Origin: Dipodascopsis uninucleata var. uninucleata
Taxonomy: Eukaryota > Ascomycota > Lipomycetes > Lipomycetales > Lipomycetaceae
DNA: 64,000 nucleotides
Assembly (NCBI GenBank): GCA_030568195.1
Contig: JAJLTO010000001.1
Span: 1,488,001-1,552,000 of the forward strand
Reading direction: 5' to 3'
The notes under the pieces are model-generated. The model ran no database searches, was not told the DNA's origin, and saw nothing but the letters and a program-made list of their open reading frames with translations. This document shows positions 1 through 14,668 of this stretch, one piece after another. A program made the translations under genes and the position numbers. The number at the start of each line of letters is the position of its first letter. Position 1 is the stretch's first letter.

Positions 1-3000
1 AATTAAATCTTCTCGTGTCCTAAGAAAGACAGTCATCGAGACATAGTACTTATTCGGTGGCTTGATAATTTTACCTATCAAATTTATATCTTTTCTTATG
101 CAGTAATGCAATCTCATATTAGCTATGCTTCTTTATATTGATTATCTAGCTATTATCTTTACTGCTTCGAGTGGAAATAATATCACACTACCCAAAGAAT
201 CTGATGGATTAATTACCGAATAGTAAACTCTACCAGTCTACTATCAGCTTACTACTATCTTTTTTGGGACTGAGAGATCATTGATCCAAGAGAGTAGAGA
301 ATACGTAATCAAATAGTACTACTCTTAATATTAAATATCATCACTTATTTCATTTATAATCGTTTGTAGCTCTGACGCATGTATGTGCTGTCGTTATCTA
401 GTCACAAGCAAAGCGCCAGCGAGCTTTTGCTAATGCTTTACCATATGCGTATGCTTCAGTTTACAGCGGCGATAGTCTACTTAGTTCTGCTAAGCCAGTA
501 TGGCTGTGCACTATCATATTTTCGATGCATAAGCAAGTTCTATTATTTCCTTAATTGTTGTCTCGAGTTGTCGAAATCAAAAGCGATTATTATGTAATAT
601 ACCACCGCGTGAACATTTGCATGCATAGAAATATAGTTATGAGGTGGACTTAACAGCAAGCTTCAGAAAACCAGCTACGAAATGAAAGCATATACGTACT
701 TTTCATATAGAGACATGTTTGAGCCGAATAGTTTTAATTGACTCGGCGTTGACATAACCGCTTCTTGTATAGAAGTTGCAGCGTAGTATCTTGGAATTAT
801 AGTCTTTAGACAGCACCAGCGCCACTTGAAGTACGGACATTTTATGATAATCAAATGAGCACAGCAGTTCACATTTTACGAGTGCTCGTTAATAGTGCTC
901 ACAACTTGCATGACGTGTACAAGTAACTTCATGTCCAAGAATTTACTAGTCGTTGGGTCCTGTTTATTCTGATGAACATATTCCTCAATTTCGGATCCCC
1001 GAATGCAATGACTATGCCAGCTACAATATTCATACATCGGACTATCTGTGCATAGATTTTTGTGTAGTTTTCATGTGCTTCCTTCCATGCTATTCTACCA
1101 CCAGCACTGTTTCTATCTAATGCTATTGAATAGAACTTGAAATAACCGCAGACTCTAAGCACATCATTGGGTCAAAAAGTGGTTGACAAAAAAGCAATTT
1201 CCGGAATTTCGGACGAAGTAGATTTGCCAACCTGCGCCAACAGATAGTAAAAAAAATAATTCCTGTGCTGGAAAAGAGACTAGCCTCGTTTATACACCTC
1301 GTTTGCTTTTCACTGCTGTTAAATAGCTTGCTCAATAGTAAGCACCAAGTAAAGCAAAAAACGAAAAGCTACATATTCCTTATTATGTCATCATGGGTCG
1401 TCAGTCCGATACATGTAATGGATTACTCATTGTTTTCAATTGCGAATCACCTTGCAATGGCTGCTTTTTTCTCTTTAGTCAAGTTTAGGCAGGCACTGGC
1501 GGTTGTTCCTATCGCGTGCATGTCGTGCATCTGGCTTAGTTGTCCTATCCGCCATCTGGAGCCATCGAAAGCAGTTTGTCACCTTCGGCGCTATGCGCTA
1601 GTCCAGTACGAATTTTGGTTCCGCGGTGGTTTGCGCCATGTAGCATTGGTCATTGCTAATACAGCAATGCAGATTTAGCAGTCAGAGAACATTGGCAGTG
1701 TGATTTTCTGTATGATGCTTGGAGACACTGCTGTCAAGTCGAAGAAAGTATTTTTCCAGTTAACTCAAGCATTGACTAGACTAAAATAAAATACCACTGC
1801 GATGAGCGCTGTAGCTGAAAGAACTTGAGATCTGCTCCAGAGCAAAGGATTAGGGGAGCTTGCGCAGACTACTGGCAGATACGAGTCTACATAGGTTATT
1901 GTCCCGGACCACTGCGACTTGCTAGGTCTACGAACTAACTGGGGAAAGAGTGAGGACACGAAAATTAGCCCTGCAATTACCATCAGATGCCAACACCATT
2001 ATTGCTCTTTAAGATGCCGTTTACGTCCGCAGCTTCTATTCAGACCAACTATCAGCACTTCATCTTATGCAAAAAGGGATATGTAGCCATCAGGATCCCG
2101 CTATTCAAGAGCCGGACCCGAGTGTTGGCGTGGCACTACTGCATCACCGCAGTAGACCGCCTTCTGACAACTTTCTACATTGTAGCAGACAGTCTAGATG
2201 TCTGATCGTACCATCTCGGTACTCCTTACACTTGGAGGCTTGTAATTGTTCTATCAGGGATAAGCGCAGGTGCAGCTAGTACGCTGAAGTACTTTGCATG
2301 CGGTCTCTCGTTAAATATCTAATATTCTATAGAGTTTCTCGAGCTGCATGGCACAAACTCTGACATCCGTCGTCAACACCGACTGCTCTGTAGTTATTTT
2401 CTAAGGTTATTGTACTTATCGCTTATATAACCGGCTGGAAAGTCCTTACTTGGAAATAACGCAAAAGTCAATTTGGTTTAATTTCTCTTACTCGTGCTCT
2501 CGCTATCTCGTTGCTTTTTCCCCTGCGCTGTTCTTTCAAGACCTGTTTAAGCTGAAGTTAGATGACTAGGCAGCTCTCTACGCAGGTCACCGAAGATTTT
2601 ACTTCGTTCTGCACGCATTCTCTCTGTGTTTCTTTATTTTTTTGCCATCGTTTTCCTTTTTAATATAGATGGCGTCGTCCATCTGCGCTTATAGTCCTGC
2701 TGAAAATGAAGGATATTCCGAAGCCTAACTACACTTCGAGATAGATCTTTCAGGTGCAGGTGCAGCGGCCAACAACCCAGAAACCAACTCTGAAAAGCTA
2801 ACTGGAATCATATGACGAAGAAATCGTTCAATTAGCACAGCTATTAAAAGATTTCTCTTCGGGCATCTCGTGTATCAAGGGTACTTATGGTTAGCAGGGC
2901 CATGCGCAATACTTACGGCCTAATGCGTACGTCAGCTCTTGTGAGCTTTGCAGTTTACGTGATCTTGACGGACAAGCTAATGCAGCTCAAAAGCAGGCAC

Positions 3001-4599
3001 CGAGTGAATCAGTGAGAGACAGCTGCAAGCACTGTCGATAAACCTGATGTCTGATAGACGGCCATTACTACTACATCATCCGCTCTGTACATACTCATAC
3101 GTGCAGTAGCTAATAGCTTCCCGGGAAGCTAGATTCGAGCTGCTGGGTGACTGATACGCCAATGTATACGAAGCAGTCTTCTCAAAAGTGGCTATAAATT
3201 TAGAATGAATTTCATAATCAAACTTCTGCCGCTAATGTGCGCTAAACTATACTGTATAAAGAAACGCTAATGCACGAACATGCACGAACATGCACGAGGG
3301 CTGAGATACCGTTCTTTGTGATACGCATATTAGCCATGCATCTTTCTAGTATAGGAAATAGTATACAATAGGCTCGTCTCCGTGGGAATTGAGCAGCGAG
3401 AGTCCTCGCTGGTTACCAAATCACGCAACGATGAGTCGCTAGCAACAGCGCTATGCTCATCGACCTGACGCACGCGTACTTGATGCCAAACCTCCAGCTT
3501 TCCTAAGTACGCAGCCCTCCCGCTGCAGCTGAGCAATTGTAGTCACGCACATAGCAGCCGTTAAGAGGTTCATTGTAAATACCTAAAAGCCAAAGACCTG
3601 GCTTCCTCAGTAATCTTAAAACTTTGCCATTTCTCAGTGGAATTGGCCATCGTGACAGAGGCTTAAACAGCTTAATGCTATATATGAAAGTTATTTGACG
3701 GAACTTTGTCTGGCGGGTAAAATAATCGATTCAGTACAAATACACTTTATTCTAACTGAAAGCGAATACTGTAAATTAGCTAGGTCTCCTACGCGAACTT
3801 TCTCTCCTTTAAAGTTACTGATTCTGTAGCTATTTTCACCACTACCCTCCGGCATTATACCTTTATCCCATACCCGTAACCTAATGAATTATTAGCTGAA
3901 GTATTTCCAAATACTCGTTCTCCAGTATCAACAGAGCAGCTAAAGATAAATGGGTATTCCATTTAGAGTACTAGATCAGAAAATTTTTGTTTATTATATC
4001 TTCGCACATAGTAATCGTTTACTTTCTAGTTTAAGTGGCTTCTCCGACGCAGGTCAATGAGAAATGATTTCAGCTAGTCAGTTAGTTGCATGATCCTCTC
4101 TTTTAAGTGATCTCGACTGCTAGACTCTCCACTCACCACACACATGATAGATACACCTAATTTGCAATAATACATGATTGCAATTTAGTATATTTACATC
4201 TAGATTTCTCTTTTTTCTTAAAATAAATTATTTTAATACATTATTACTGTCAATGTCGATTCTATATATTTTCAGTTTACTATTCAATTGCTTGCTATCA
4301 GCTTTCCTTCACTATTAATCATTTGTTTATATTATCGCTAACGTTGGCTACACGCTGCCATAACGATCTATAAGTTCCCCACTAGTACTGAACATTCCAG
4401 AGACAATAGTTTTGTTTACAATTCCAACAATATAGCGAGCAACGTTTCTTCGGTCGGCGCAAAAAACTCCTCTTCTCCACACCAGTGCCCACGTTCACAC
4501 AACTGTCATACGCTCACACACGCATTAATACAAGTCACTCTCGTACATCGATCTTGCATATCATTCACATTAATCTGACGACCTTTCTCTCATTTAACT
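1..4599. other. Gene-poor stretch, no supported gene
   Basis: About 4.6 kb with only short open frames in all six frames. The longest, at 1265-1678 on the + strand (137 codons), has no recognisable domain, no coding-like composition and no splice partners, so I do not call it. A short 10-bp tandem repeat lies at 3270-3297. The last 200 bases before 4600 contain short CA-rich runs and look like the promoter of the gene that starts there. I see no tRNA, rRNA or transposon signature. Confidence 0.6.
3270..3297. repeat. Short tandem repeat, 10-bp unit, about 2.8 copies
   Basis: The unit atgcacgaac is repeated head to tail without mismatch until the third, partial copy. It lies in non-coding sequence. 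No function is suggested. Confidence 0.8.
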
Positions 4600-5217
4600 A
4601 TGAGCGATCTTCAGCGAAGTCGGTCGATAACTAAGAAACTGAAACGACGATTCACTCTGCCGCGCGTTAACGGTCTTGGCTCATTGACACCATTTACTGC
4701 GAGCCATTCACAGAATGGTACTTCTGTACTAAGCTCGCCTCCTCTCTCTCGGCATAGCAATGAACAAAGTACATGTTACTTCTCTGATGTCACAACTCTC
4801 GACAGCTCCTCGAAGTCATACGATGACCTCGTGCGCTGCCTCGACACATTGACTCCAGATCTTACATCATCTAACTCCATGAATTCGTCTATGTCATCGT
4901 CAACATCTCAACCTTACTCGAATGGCGAATATACAAACACAAGCTCATCATCAGTGAATAGGCTTTCAGTTGATGATGCCAGCGTTAGAATCCCTCAAGA
5001 TATGCTAACAACGCCAGCTTCGTCTACTACATCGACTCCCCAGATTTTGCAAGACCTTTCTTTCTTTGATAGCCATAATCCTTCTTCATCGACTATATAT
5101 GATTCAGATATGGGCGTTCAGTCAGAGGAAGAAATGGCGGACGCAATGGCACGCGAGATACTTGAGAAGGTCAATATTAATGAATCTGTTGAGGACGAAT
5201 CATGGTGGAAAATATAG
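4600..5217 (+). CDS. Orphan Ser/Thr-rich protein, 205 aa
   Basis: A single uninterrupted frame from ATG to TAG. The N-terminus is basic (an RS..TKKLKRR stretch near residues 6-16) and could be a nuclear-localisation or phosphorylation region. The middle is very rich in Ser, Thr and Asn and is probably disordered. The C-terminus is acidic with a short predicted helix (EEEMADAMAREILEKV, about residues 177-192) and ends in WWKI, the most motif-like part of the protein. I do not recognise the family. No neighbour lies within 2 kb on either side. The frame is far longer than others nearby and has a promoter-like upstream region, so I think it is real, but the function is unknown. Confidence 0.6.
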   Translation: MSDLQRSRSITKKLKRRFTLPRVNGLGSLTPFTASHSQNGTSVLSSPPLSRHSNEQSTCYFSDVTTLDSSSKSYDDLVRCLDTLTPDLTSSNSMNSSMSSSTSQPYSNGEYTNTSSSSVNRLSVDDASVRIPQDMLTTPASSTTSTPQILQDLSFFDSHNPSSSTIYDSDMGVQSEEEMADAMAREILEKVNINESVEDESWWKI

Positions 5218-7614
5218 ATGAGCACAGTTTTTAACTCACATTCGTTATAAGAATTGGCCATCTACACAAATTTACAGACATCTTAAGTATTCATGGCATA
5301 GATACGCTATGGTGCCATCAAGACTATCACAGAATATATCGGTTGGGATCTATAGGAAATGGACTATGGGTGTCTGCTATAGACAGCTCCGTACATTTCA
5401 CTGCGCGAAGTGTACGGATTAGAATTCTCGTGCAGACAATACGACAGAAAAAACAATCTCTCGTTTCAATAGAATTGAAGCGAATTTCACATCTCACAGT
5501 ATCAAATATTCTGTTGAGATGCTCTCTAACAGGACACTACGAATTCACGGAGCATTGGGGCGTTTCTCGTTTTTCTTCCTTTTTTTACATTTGAACCCAA
5601 ACAGTATCATAGTATTAGATTATAGAACTATAGACATCATCTCTCCTATATTTTTTCAAGTTGCACAATATCTAGCATGTGTAGTCAATTGTATTGTCTT
5701 CATCTACCATCTCAGAACTCAAGTCGCTGTAAATGTGTTTGCATCTTTTCAGGCTAGTTCACATTAAGTGTATAGTATAACATGACTAAGCTGTGTATTG
5801 AGCGCATATATTGCATGCATGAGCATTGCATTAGTACCATCCGAAATTACTCTCTCTACCACTATCATTAAATTTACTCTGAACTTGTTTAATTTGTCCG
5901 CTAGCTTCCAGTGTTTCAGTTAGGTAACGGTGTCCCATCACCCATCGCCATAACTTTGGCTAATTTAGTTTGCACATTTGATCTAATCATTGTTACCCGG
6001 AACAATTATCTTGACATAGTCGTGGTTGGCTAAAGCAGAGGGAGCCACGTATTGGCATAAGACAGGCAGGTTCAGATATTTCAGCTCTATGGTTTGATCG
6101 CGCACCAGACTAAACTACTATTACCATGAGAAGTATGATTTCCGTGACTTGTTGTAATCCTTGCCACCCGCGATTCTTCTTTTGAGTAGTTTCGGCTAAA
6201 TCCTTCACCTCGACTCTTTCATAGCCTCCACATGCACCGTCGCTGCAGCAGACTAACCTAGTACTATACTATCATTACTCAAATCTCACAACTTACATTC
6301 AGAAGACTGCGTCCAGGTTTAGGTAACATGCGTGTAGATAATAGCCATCATATCATGAACTCTTCGTGCTGGGCGGACTTGGTAGCGTGATTCGTAAGTC
6401 AGACGGCTGGGTGATGGATAATCGACTAATGCAATGCCCTCGGCTAATAAAGGTAATGCTTTTGATTGCGCAGATATGATTACTAATATCACTTATAGAG
6501 TATCATGTAATAGTTCTTGTCGATACCTGTTCTTGGGGTCGTGGTAAAAGCAGGTCTACTAATTATCCAAGGAGATCATAACAATGGTAACCGAAGCAGT
6601 TCTGTATGGTCGGACCGCAAATGATACTCGCTTGAGGCGCATGCATACGCGTGTACAGAAACTCGCACGAGTAATAAGCAGTAGCCTGCGGTACACTGCT
6701 CGCTGATAGACGTCAGGAATAGCACTAGTACTCTTCTTTTATACTCTTACTCTCGAGGGTATTTAGTGCCATGTGACATTACTGTCCGCAGCACCGTATG
6801 CTATAGGAATCATCATCTGTAACCACGTAGAGTTTAAAAGTAAGGCTCGGCCAATTGCTAATCGCTCTTATAATGCTCAATGATATGCTCTGTCAAACCA
6901 CTTAATCATAGCAAACACCATAATATCTGTAAGCCTGCATGGCACTACTGTAGATCTAAAGTGCCGCTTCAAGCAATCGGAAAATTACATCAGCATTTAC
7001 GAGATCCTTAATTCGCAAAAGTCCATACCCTTAAATAGTGATCCAAATAAAACTTGATATCATAAAGGAGGGTTTGATTAATTTAGTTAAGCCTAAAATT
7101 AAGGCAAAGAAAAGAATTCTCAGTTGTTTGTCTCCTCATACACTAATATAATTGATAGATAGTCATATTAGGCCGCGATCTCTAATTAGTTAAACGAGAT
7201 TTATTGTATGATAATATAATCTTAAGCAAAACTTGTCAAACATCATATTAACTTAGCTTCAATACTAAATACTGAGTGTCAGGGCGACAATAATAATACT
7301 AGAAAACTGATAATATATTCATGTATTGCCATGAATATAGACGGAAGGATATATATATAAGTTATTTTATGAAATACATATTAAAAAGAATATAAAATGG
7401 AAAAAAGAATATTTAAGAAAGAAAGTTATTTGTGAAGTGATGATAGAATAAATGGGCAAGAACAGACTAGAACTAACTAACGGATTGACAAACATTCAAA
7501 CTAAAACATAATAACTTAGATTCGTGAATCCATTTCTTTTGACCTTAGTCGACAACATAATAGATAATACACAACAAAAACAAAAAAAACCTCATAGTAC
7601 ATCAATCTATGCAC
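5218..7614. other. Intergenic, no supported gene
   Basis: About 2.4 kb between the orphan gene and the 3' end of actin. It contains only short frames with no domain similarity. The last 350 bases (about 7250-7614) are strongly AT-rich and are likely the 3' untranslated region and termination region of the leftward actin gene. Confidence 0.6.
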
Positions 7615-9351
<1,737 letters not shown>

Positions 9352-9419
9352 TATGATGTACTATGTATGTTTCAATGAAAAAAGGAAATTTTTCGATGGT
9401 TTGCAAAAAAATATTGGAT

Positions 9420-9512
9420 CGAGAAAACCAGATTGAAAAAAATATGAAGAGGAGGATTAAGAGGGAAGAAAAAATAGAATGTAAAGGAGAAAAAGGGAGG
9501 TCACTTTAGGTT
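9420..9512 (-). promoter_or_regulatory. Pyrimidine-rich tract upstream of actin
   Basis: On the minus strand this block just upstream of the actin start is almost pure C/T (purine-rich on the + strand, with aaggagaaaaagggagg). CT-rich blocks near the transcription start are common in highly expressed fungal housekeeping genes. That this one sets the actin start site is inference. Confidence 0.35.
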
Positions 9513-10895
9513 ACTAAGCGGTAGGGGCAACCAGCGTAACTAGTGCGAGAGTGGCTGGTTTTGTGCAACCATATCGCCGCGAACGTGACATTGTGTACTA
9601 CTTATCGTGCCTCAAATTACTCATGGACTAAAGCGATTATATATGGCTTCGGTCATTTGCCACAGTTTGACACCAGTAAAGTCCACGTAAGCCACAGCTA
9701 TATATTTATAACTGTCGTTCTACACATTTACATATCCTACTCATGGTCTGATAAAAATACCTGCTAAATCCATTCGTACTATAGAAAGCGGCTCTCTCGG
9801 CTGGTAAATGTAATAGTTCTATATTAATCGCTATAGTTTACGTGTACTCTTTCCTACTACTGGGATGTATGATGGTACTCGTGTCAGGAAGGAACTGGTT
9901 TGCCATCAGTGTCTCGTTAATTCCGGTGCGCATTTACCGGGTCACAGCCACTATCGTATTTCTATTTTAGTTTTCGCGGACAAGCAGAGCGACTGAAGAG
10001 CATGATGATGTAAACTGAACAATGCATGCCTTTAGGTAGAGTTATAGCTCGGTATAATCTTCCCAGCGAGAAGCCCATGTGGTATGTCAATGTAGAGGAG
10101 CATCTTTCGTAAATCGCAGGATGTGCGCGTAAACGTTTCTGTCCTTATGTGTACAAAATTACTCCTTAGATGTAAGGAGAGCAAATAGCGGTAAGCTGTA
10201 ATATAAACAGGGATGCAATTATTCGGCTAAGAAACGTTCTTTCTGCTGCCTCATTCGCCGTCCGCGTATTCTGTTCATTAATTTCATTTATTAAATCTTG
10301 AACAAGCACTGGCACGGTAATTTGCTGCCTAATCAACACTAAATTCAGTTTGTGATGTTGGAAAATTTCTATTTATCGAGAATCTTGTTTTCTTTTTATC
10401 TGGGATTAATAGCTTCTCTTTTTTTGTCTTCCGTAAGATGCGGTTATGAAATACTAAATGCGGAGTTCAGTGCGTCGCGCAGACCAAAACAATTATCTAA
10501 ACAACTAATGGAAAGTAAATAACAGTACATGATAATGTTTATTATGGACTTCGCTCCAAAATAGACTATAAACGATCAAATAAGAACTGAGGCAGTAAAC
10601 AAATGAAATAAAAAGTTAACTCTACAAGAGAACAACATACTATGGAAATATACATAACGAAAAAAAAATTAGATAAAGGGATGGGAGAATCGAGAGCGAA
10701 AATTGAGACTATCTGTGCGAATACAAGTAAATCCTGGAACCAAGTAACACAACGCCTAATCAGTACGAGCGATTTCTATTTGGCGAGTATTCAGCAATAG
10801 AAGTTCGCGAGGATTCTCTAATAGATAAAGAACCGATGGTTACAAAAATTCGAATTATCAAACCAAAAATGCAAGTATGTCTTGAGCCTAATAGC
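9513..10895. other. Intergenic between actin promoter and URC1 3' end
   Basis: About 1.4 kb. The left half should hold actin regulatory sequence; the right end (about 10500-10895) is AT-rich and probably the 3' untranslated region of the leftward URC1 gene. No coding signal, tRNA or repeat was recognised. Confidence 0.5.
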
Positions 10896-12771
10896 TTAAT
10901 GATCTATGTCTTCCCATTGACGACCCTTGACTTCAGTGAGTTCTTCCAATGAAAGAACTTTGCCAGAAGTGAAATATCCTGCGTGAATCTTTGCATCGAT
11001 TTCAACGCGTGAGTCTTCAGGAATCATATCATCTGGAATAGGTACTCGCTCGTGAATTGGAATTCCTTGGCTAACAATAGCATCGTACTTCATGTTGGAC
11101 ATGGAAAGCATTCGGTCGATCTTGGTAATACCCAAAAAGTGTAAAATATCGGGCATCAGTGCTTGAAATCGCATATCCTTGACTCCAGCGATGTTCTCAG
11201 TTCGTGTAAAATATTCAGCAGCGCTATCGCCCATTCGCTTTCGAGCGTTATAGACGAGGTATTTGGTGACTTCACCGAGAGCACGGCCCTCTTTACGGAA
11301 ATAGATGACCACACCACTACCACCATTCTGGGCCTCTTTGACAGCTTCAGCAATACCAAACAAGAGATATGGTCGGCAAGTGCAGATATCGCTTCCGAAC
11401 ACGTCGCTTCCATTGCATTCATCATGAACTCGAAGAGCCAGTTTGCAGTTAGGATCTGATGTCTTCTTAGGATCACCGAAAATGTAAGCTGTCATACCGC
11501 CAATTGGAGGCAAGAAAGTCTTGATGTCTGGTCGTGTGATGAGCTCTGGGTAACAACCGCCAGTATCCTCAAAGAGTGCACGTCTTAGAGTAGATTCATC
11601 AATATTGAATCTCTCAGCGACACCAGGCAAATACCAGACGGGCTCTACAGCAACCTTAGTGACAGCAAGATCACCGTGCTCATTCAAAACAATTTTACCG
11701 TCTACTTTCATCTCCCCTTTGCGAACCAGCTCTTCAATCTCCAAAAGCTTCATGTGGGCCTTAGTGATAGCAATAGTTGGTCGAATTTCGATTCCTTGCT
11801 CATCAATGTAGTCTTTAAATAACCATGGTGCCAAATGTCCGAAGGGATCCATGGAAACTATCTTCTCAGAATCACCCCATTGAGGGAAAGGACCAATGTT
11901 CACAGGTGGCTCTGTGTTGGTGAAATCTGGTTTATGATTGATATTTAACTCATCGATAGCAACCGCAAGCGCATGATATATACTGTAGGACCCAGAGTGC
12001 GCACCGATAGCGTTGCGCTTTCTCATACTAGAAGGCAGTCTTGAGACTACAATCGGACCTCGTACCCTAGGATCGGCAGCACCCCATACCAGTGGAATTG
12101 GCTCTATTCCGTACTGGTCAGGATATGTAGTCAGAACTATTTTTTTCCCCCATTTATCACTATAGTTAAGGGTCCATGGCGTTAGTAATTCATAGTTCAT
12201 AAATTAATAGCTGTAATAATTGTCGGCTAAACAATTTCGGTAAAGTACTTACTCGGCAGAAAGCTTCTTCACAGCCTTCTTGTCATCAGACTCAGCTAGT
12301 AACTGTGGCGAGACTGGAGGACTTGGAGTAACACCTTTCGCTTCTGGCTCTGCCGTAACAGTCGAAGTCTGGATGGAATTAAGTCTGAATTCAAGATTCT
12401 GAATGGCCTCCTTATTCTCAAGATTGTTGTAATCGATCTGTAGGAAAGGAAATTGTTAGTAAAGAGCAGAAAAAGAAGTAAGATACCCATCGATATTCCG
12501 AAAATAAATGAAAGCCAAAAATCAGCCAAAAAACACAAAATCCCAAAGAAGAAAAAATAGAAAGTCACTAAACGCATAGAACGAACGCACAGTACACAAA
12601 CGAACGCACTAAACGGAGCGAAACGCACGCATACTAAATGTACGGACTACACGTAAACGCAAAACATACCTTGTCTGAAAGACTCTTATACTCAGACTGA
12701 AGGGTTTGAATGGAAAAAAGAATTTGATTCAGCGCAGTATCGAAACTGCTGGACGAGGACGATGAACACAT
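10896..12771 (-). CDS. URC1: GTP cyclohydrolase II-like protein of uracil catabolism (URC1), 516 aa
   Basis: Exons on the minus strand are 12670-12771, 12253-12437 and 10896-12159 (introns 232 and 93 nt). The protein has a ~95-residue N-terminal leader (Ser-rich start, then a helical coiled-coil-like stretch), followed by the conserved body beginning DKWGKKIVLTTYPDQYG. Family marks are RNAIGAHSGSYS, a Cys cluster HDECNGSDVFGSDICTC (near residues 337-355; the zinc site of GTP cyclohydrolase II in altered form) and YFRKEGRALGE. URC1 belongs to the pyrimidine-catabolism (URC) pathway of fungi and is not the riboflavin enzyme RIB1. An in-frame ATG at 12198-12200 lies inside intron 2 (branch site TTACTAACG, acceptor CTATAG) and should not be used as the start. 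No other URC gene lies beside it here. Confidence 0.88.
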
Positions 12772-14668
12772 AATGGGCAGCAATGTTTCTACTTATCTAC
12801 TCAAATGATCTTCTGTTTTATATTATTGCTTGACACAAGGAAAAAACAACTTCTTTTATAGAAGAAAATCCAAAAGATCTCGGCGGCAGCTGCAGACGAT
12901 AGTATCCGTGTACTACTATTTGCAAATTGCTATAGTAACTAGACGCTCAAGCTAGGACAACAATAGAGAGTCTCCTGAATTATCTCTATTATAGTCGACG
13001 TAATCACAAATAAGGCAAAACGACAAATGAAATGTATGTTCAGATATCGCACGCCAGCGTCACAAAACAGCAGTAAATGATCTGTAACAAAAATTCAGAA
13101 TATATAAGAAGCAAAAATGCTTGAAAAAACGACACGTAAACCTATACGCAATACGTAATGGGCAAATAAAATAATAACTCTTACTGATCAAAATCATGGG
13201 CAAACGGGCTCTTTAAATATTCATCTGGCTCCCATACAACTCTTAGGTTTGGGTATTCTTGAGCTCGAGGAATGCAAGAGTCACTGAGAGGCCGAAAACA
13301 TCCGAACTCTATATGACAGAGCTATATAAAAACCTGTTCATTTTTACTACATTTGGCTGTATCTCTATACCGAATTCGTAGAGACCGTATCTGCGCACAG
13401 CAATTCTGAGCCAATACAGTCTCCAGTATGTTCACAGTTTCCAGACTCGTTCGCCCCGCACATCGCATATAATACACGCACTTACGCCATATACGCAACG
13501 TATTTGATCTCCTAACAACGAGTAGCAGTTTCTCGCTATTTTGGCAACAAAGCTACGCAAGATAGTTAGAGAGATATTATCGCATTGTTACTTATCTTGT
13601 CACCATTCTAAGAAAGGAAGAGTTTAACGGTAGAGGCTGACTAGAATGATCCACTCATTAGACCTACGTCATAGTCCAAGCCACACCCGATCATCCTATC
13701 AGCTCACTTATCTCTGCTCTGAGAATCTATTAGCTCAATAACCTTTTGACTGTACATCCATGATCTTATCATAGAATATTAACGCGCGGCCAATACTGAC
13801 GAGTGATTCCATCATTCCTTGAATGGCCGACTCCATGATCCGAGAGTGGTTGTTACTGCTTTAACCTTCGGATGCGCGGCCTCTCGCCTTACGGTGTCGG
13901 CAGGCATCCTGCTTCGCTGTGTCTCATATTCCATCACAAGTACCTAGTCTGAATCGCTCATCGCATCAGCTGCCGAGGACGGTACCATTCTGATTCGAGA
14001 CCTTCAATAAACACAAAATGTAACATATAACATTCTGCTATGTTCTGCGTTTTCAGTATTTACTGTCTGCACGTGCTGCAGGCAAACTTCCTATTGTCTG
14101 GTTTATCTGTTTGTTTATTTATTTCTACTGTCATATGACACCGCTGTTCATGAGTGTACATTGTCGGGTTGCACAGCCTTTCAACATGCTCGCAGAGACT
14201 ACATCCTGCGATCGCTAGTGCTGTTAAGCACCGTTTGCTGATCTTGCCATAAACCTCTGCTATAAAATCTGCAAAAACGGTGGATATCACCAGATTCAAT
14301 TCGGCCAAAGAATATGATCTATTGGCCACGCTATATCGTTGTCACTACGGCTTGTGAACGGTTTGTGAACGGTTTGTAGCCCATTCGCGTTCTGTTGGCA
14401 TATAACTTAAGCCATAGAGTAGCCACGTAGTAGCCATACGACAAAATGAAAGGGTATGTACCTGAATTATTTCTGTAATGTTTCGTATTTTGTGAATTCC
14501 GTTGCCTATGCAACGGTGACAAGGTGTACCAGCAGCAATCGAGGAACCCTAATGCAGCGTGATCGATAGTCTTTTTCAGTGACTTTTTGATATTTAGAGG
14601 ATCTAAACTTGAACAAGGCTGCCTGATTCACATTTATCTGAAGACTTTTTGGGCTTGATCAAGATAAA
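12772..14668. other. Divergent intergenic region, URC1 and ELF1
   Basis: About 1.9 kb between two divergent starts, so it should hold both promoters. Open frames at 14060-14329 and 14331-14522 (minus) have no domain or splice context. It contains the 11-bp tandem repeat at 14349-14379. No tRNA was recognised. Confidence 0.5.
14349..14379. repeat. Short tandem repeat, 11-bp unit, about 2.8 copies
   Basis: The unit ggtttgtgaac occurs head to tail; the first copy has one change and the last is partial. It lies about 290 bp upstream of the ELF1 start and could be a repeated protein-binding site, but nothing else supports that. Confidence 0.7.

Noticed and set aside
1265-1678. 137-codon + strand open frame
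   Set aside because: No domain, atypical composition (Cys, Trp and hydrophobic runs without pattern), no splice partners, and it overlaps an equally unconvincing minus-strand frame.
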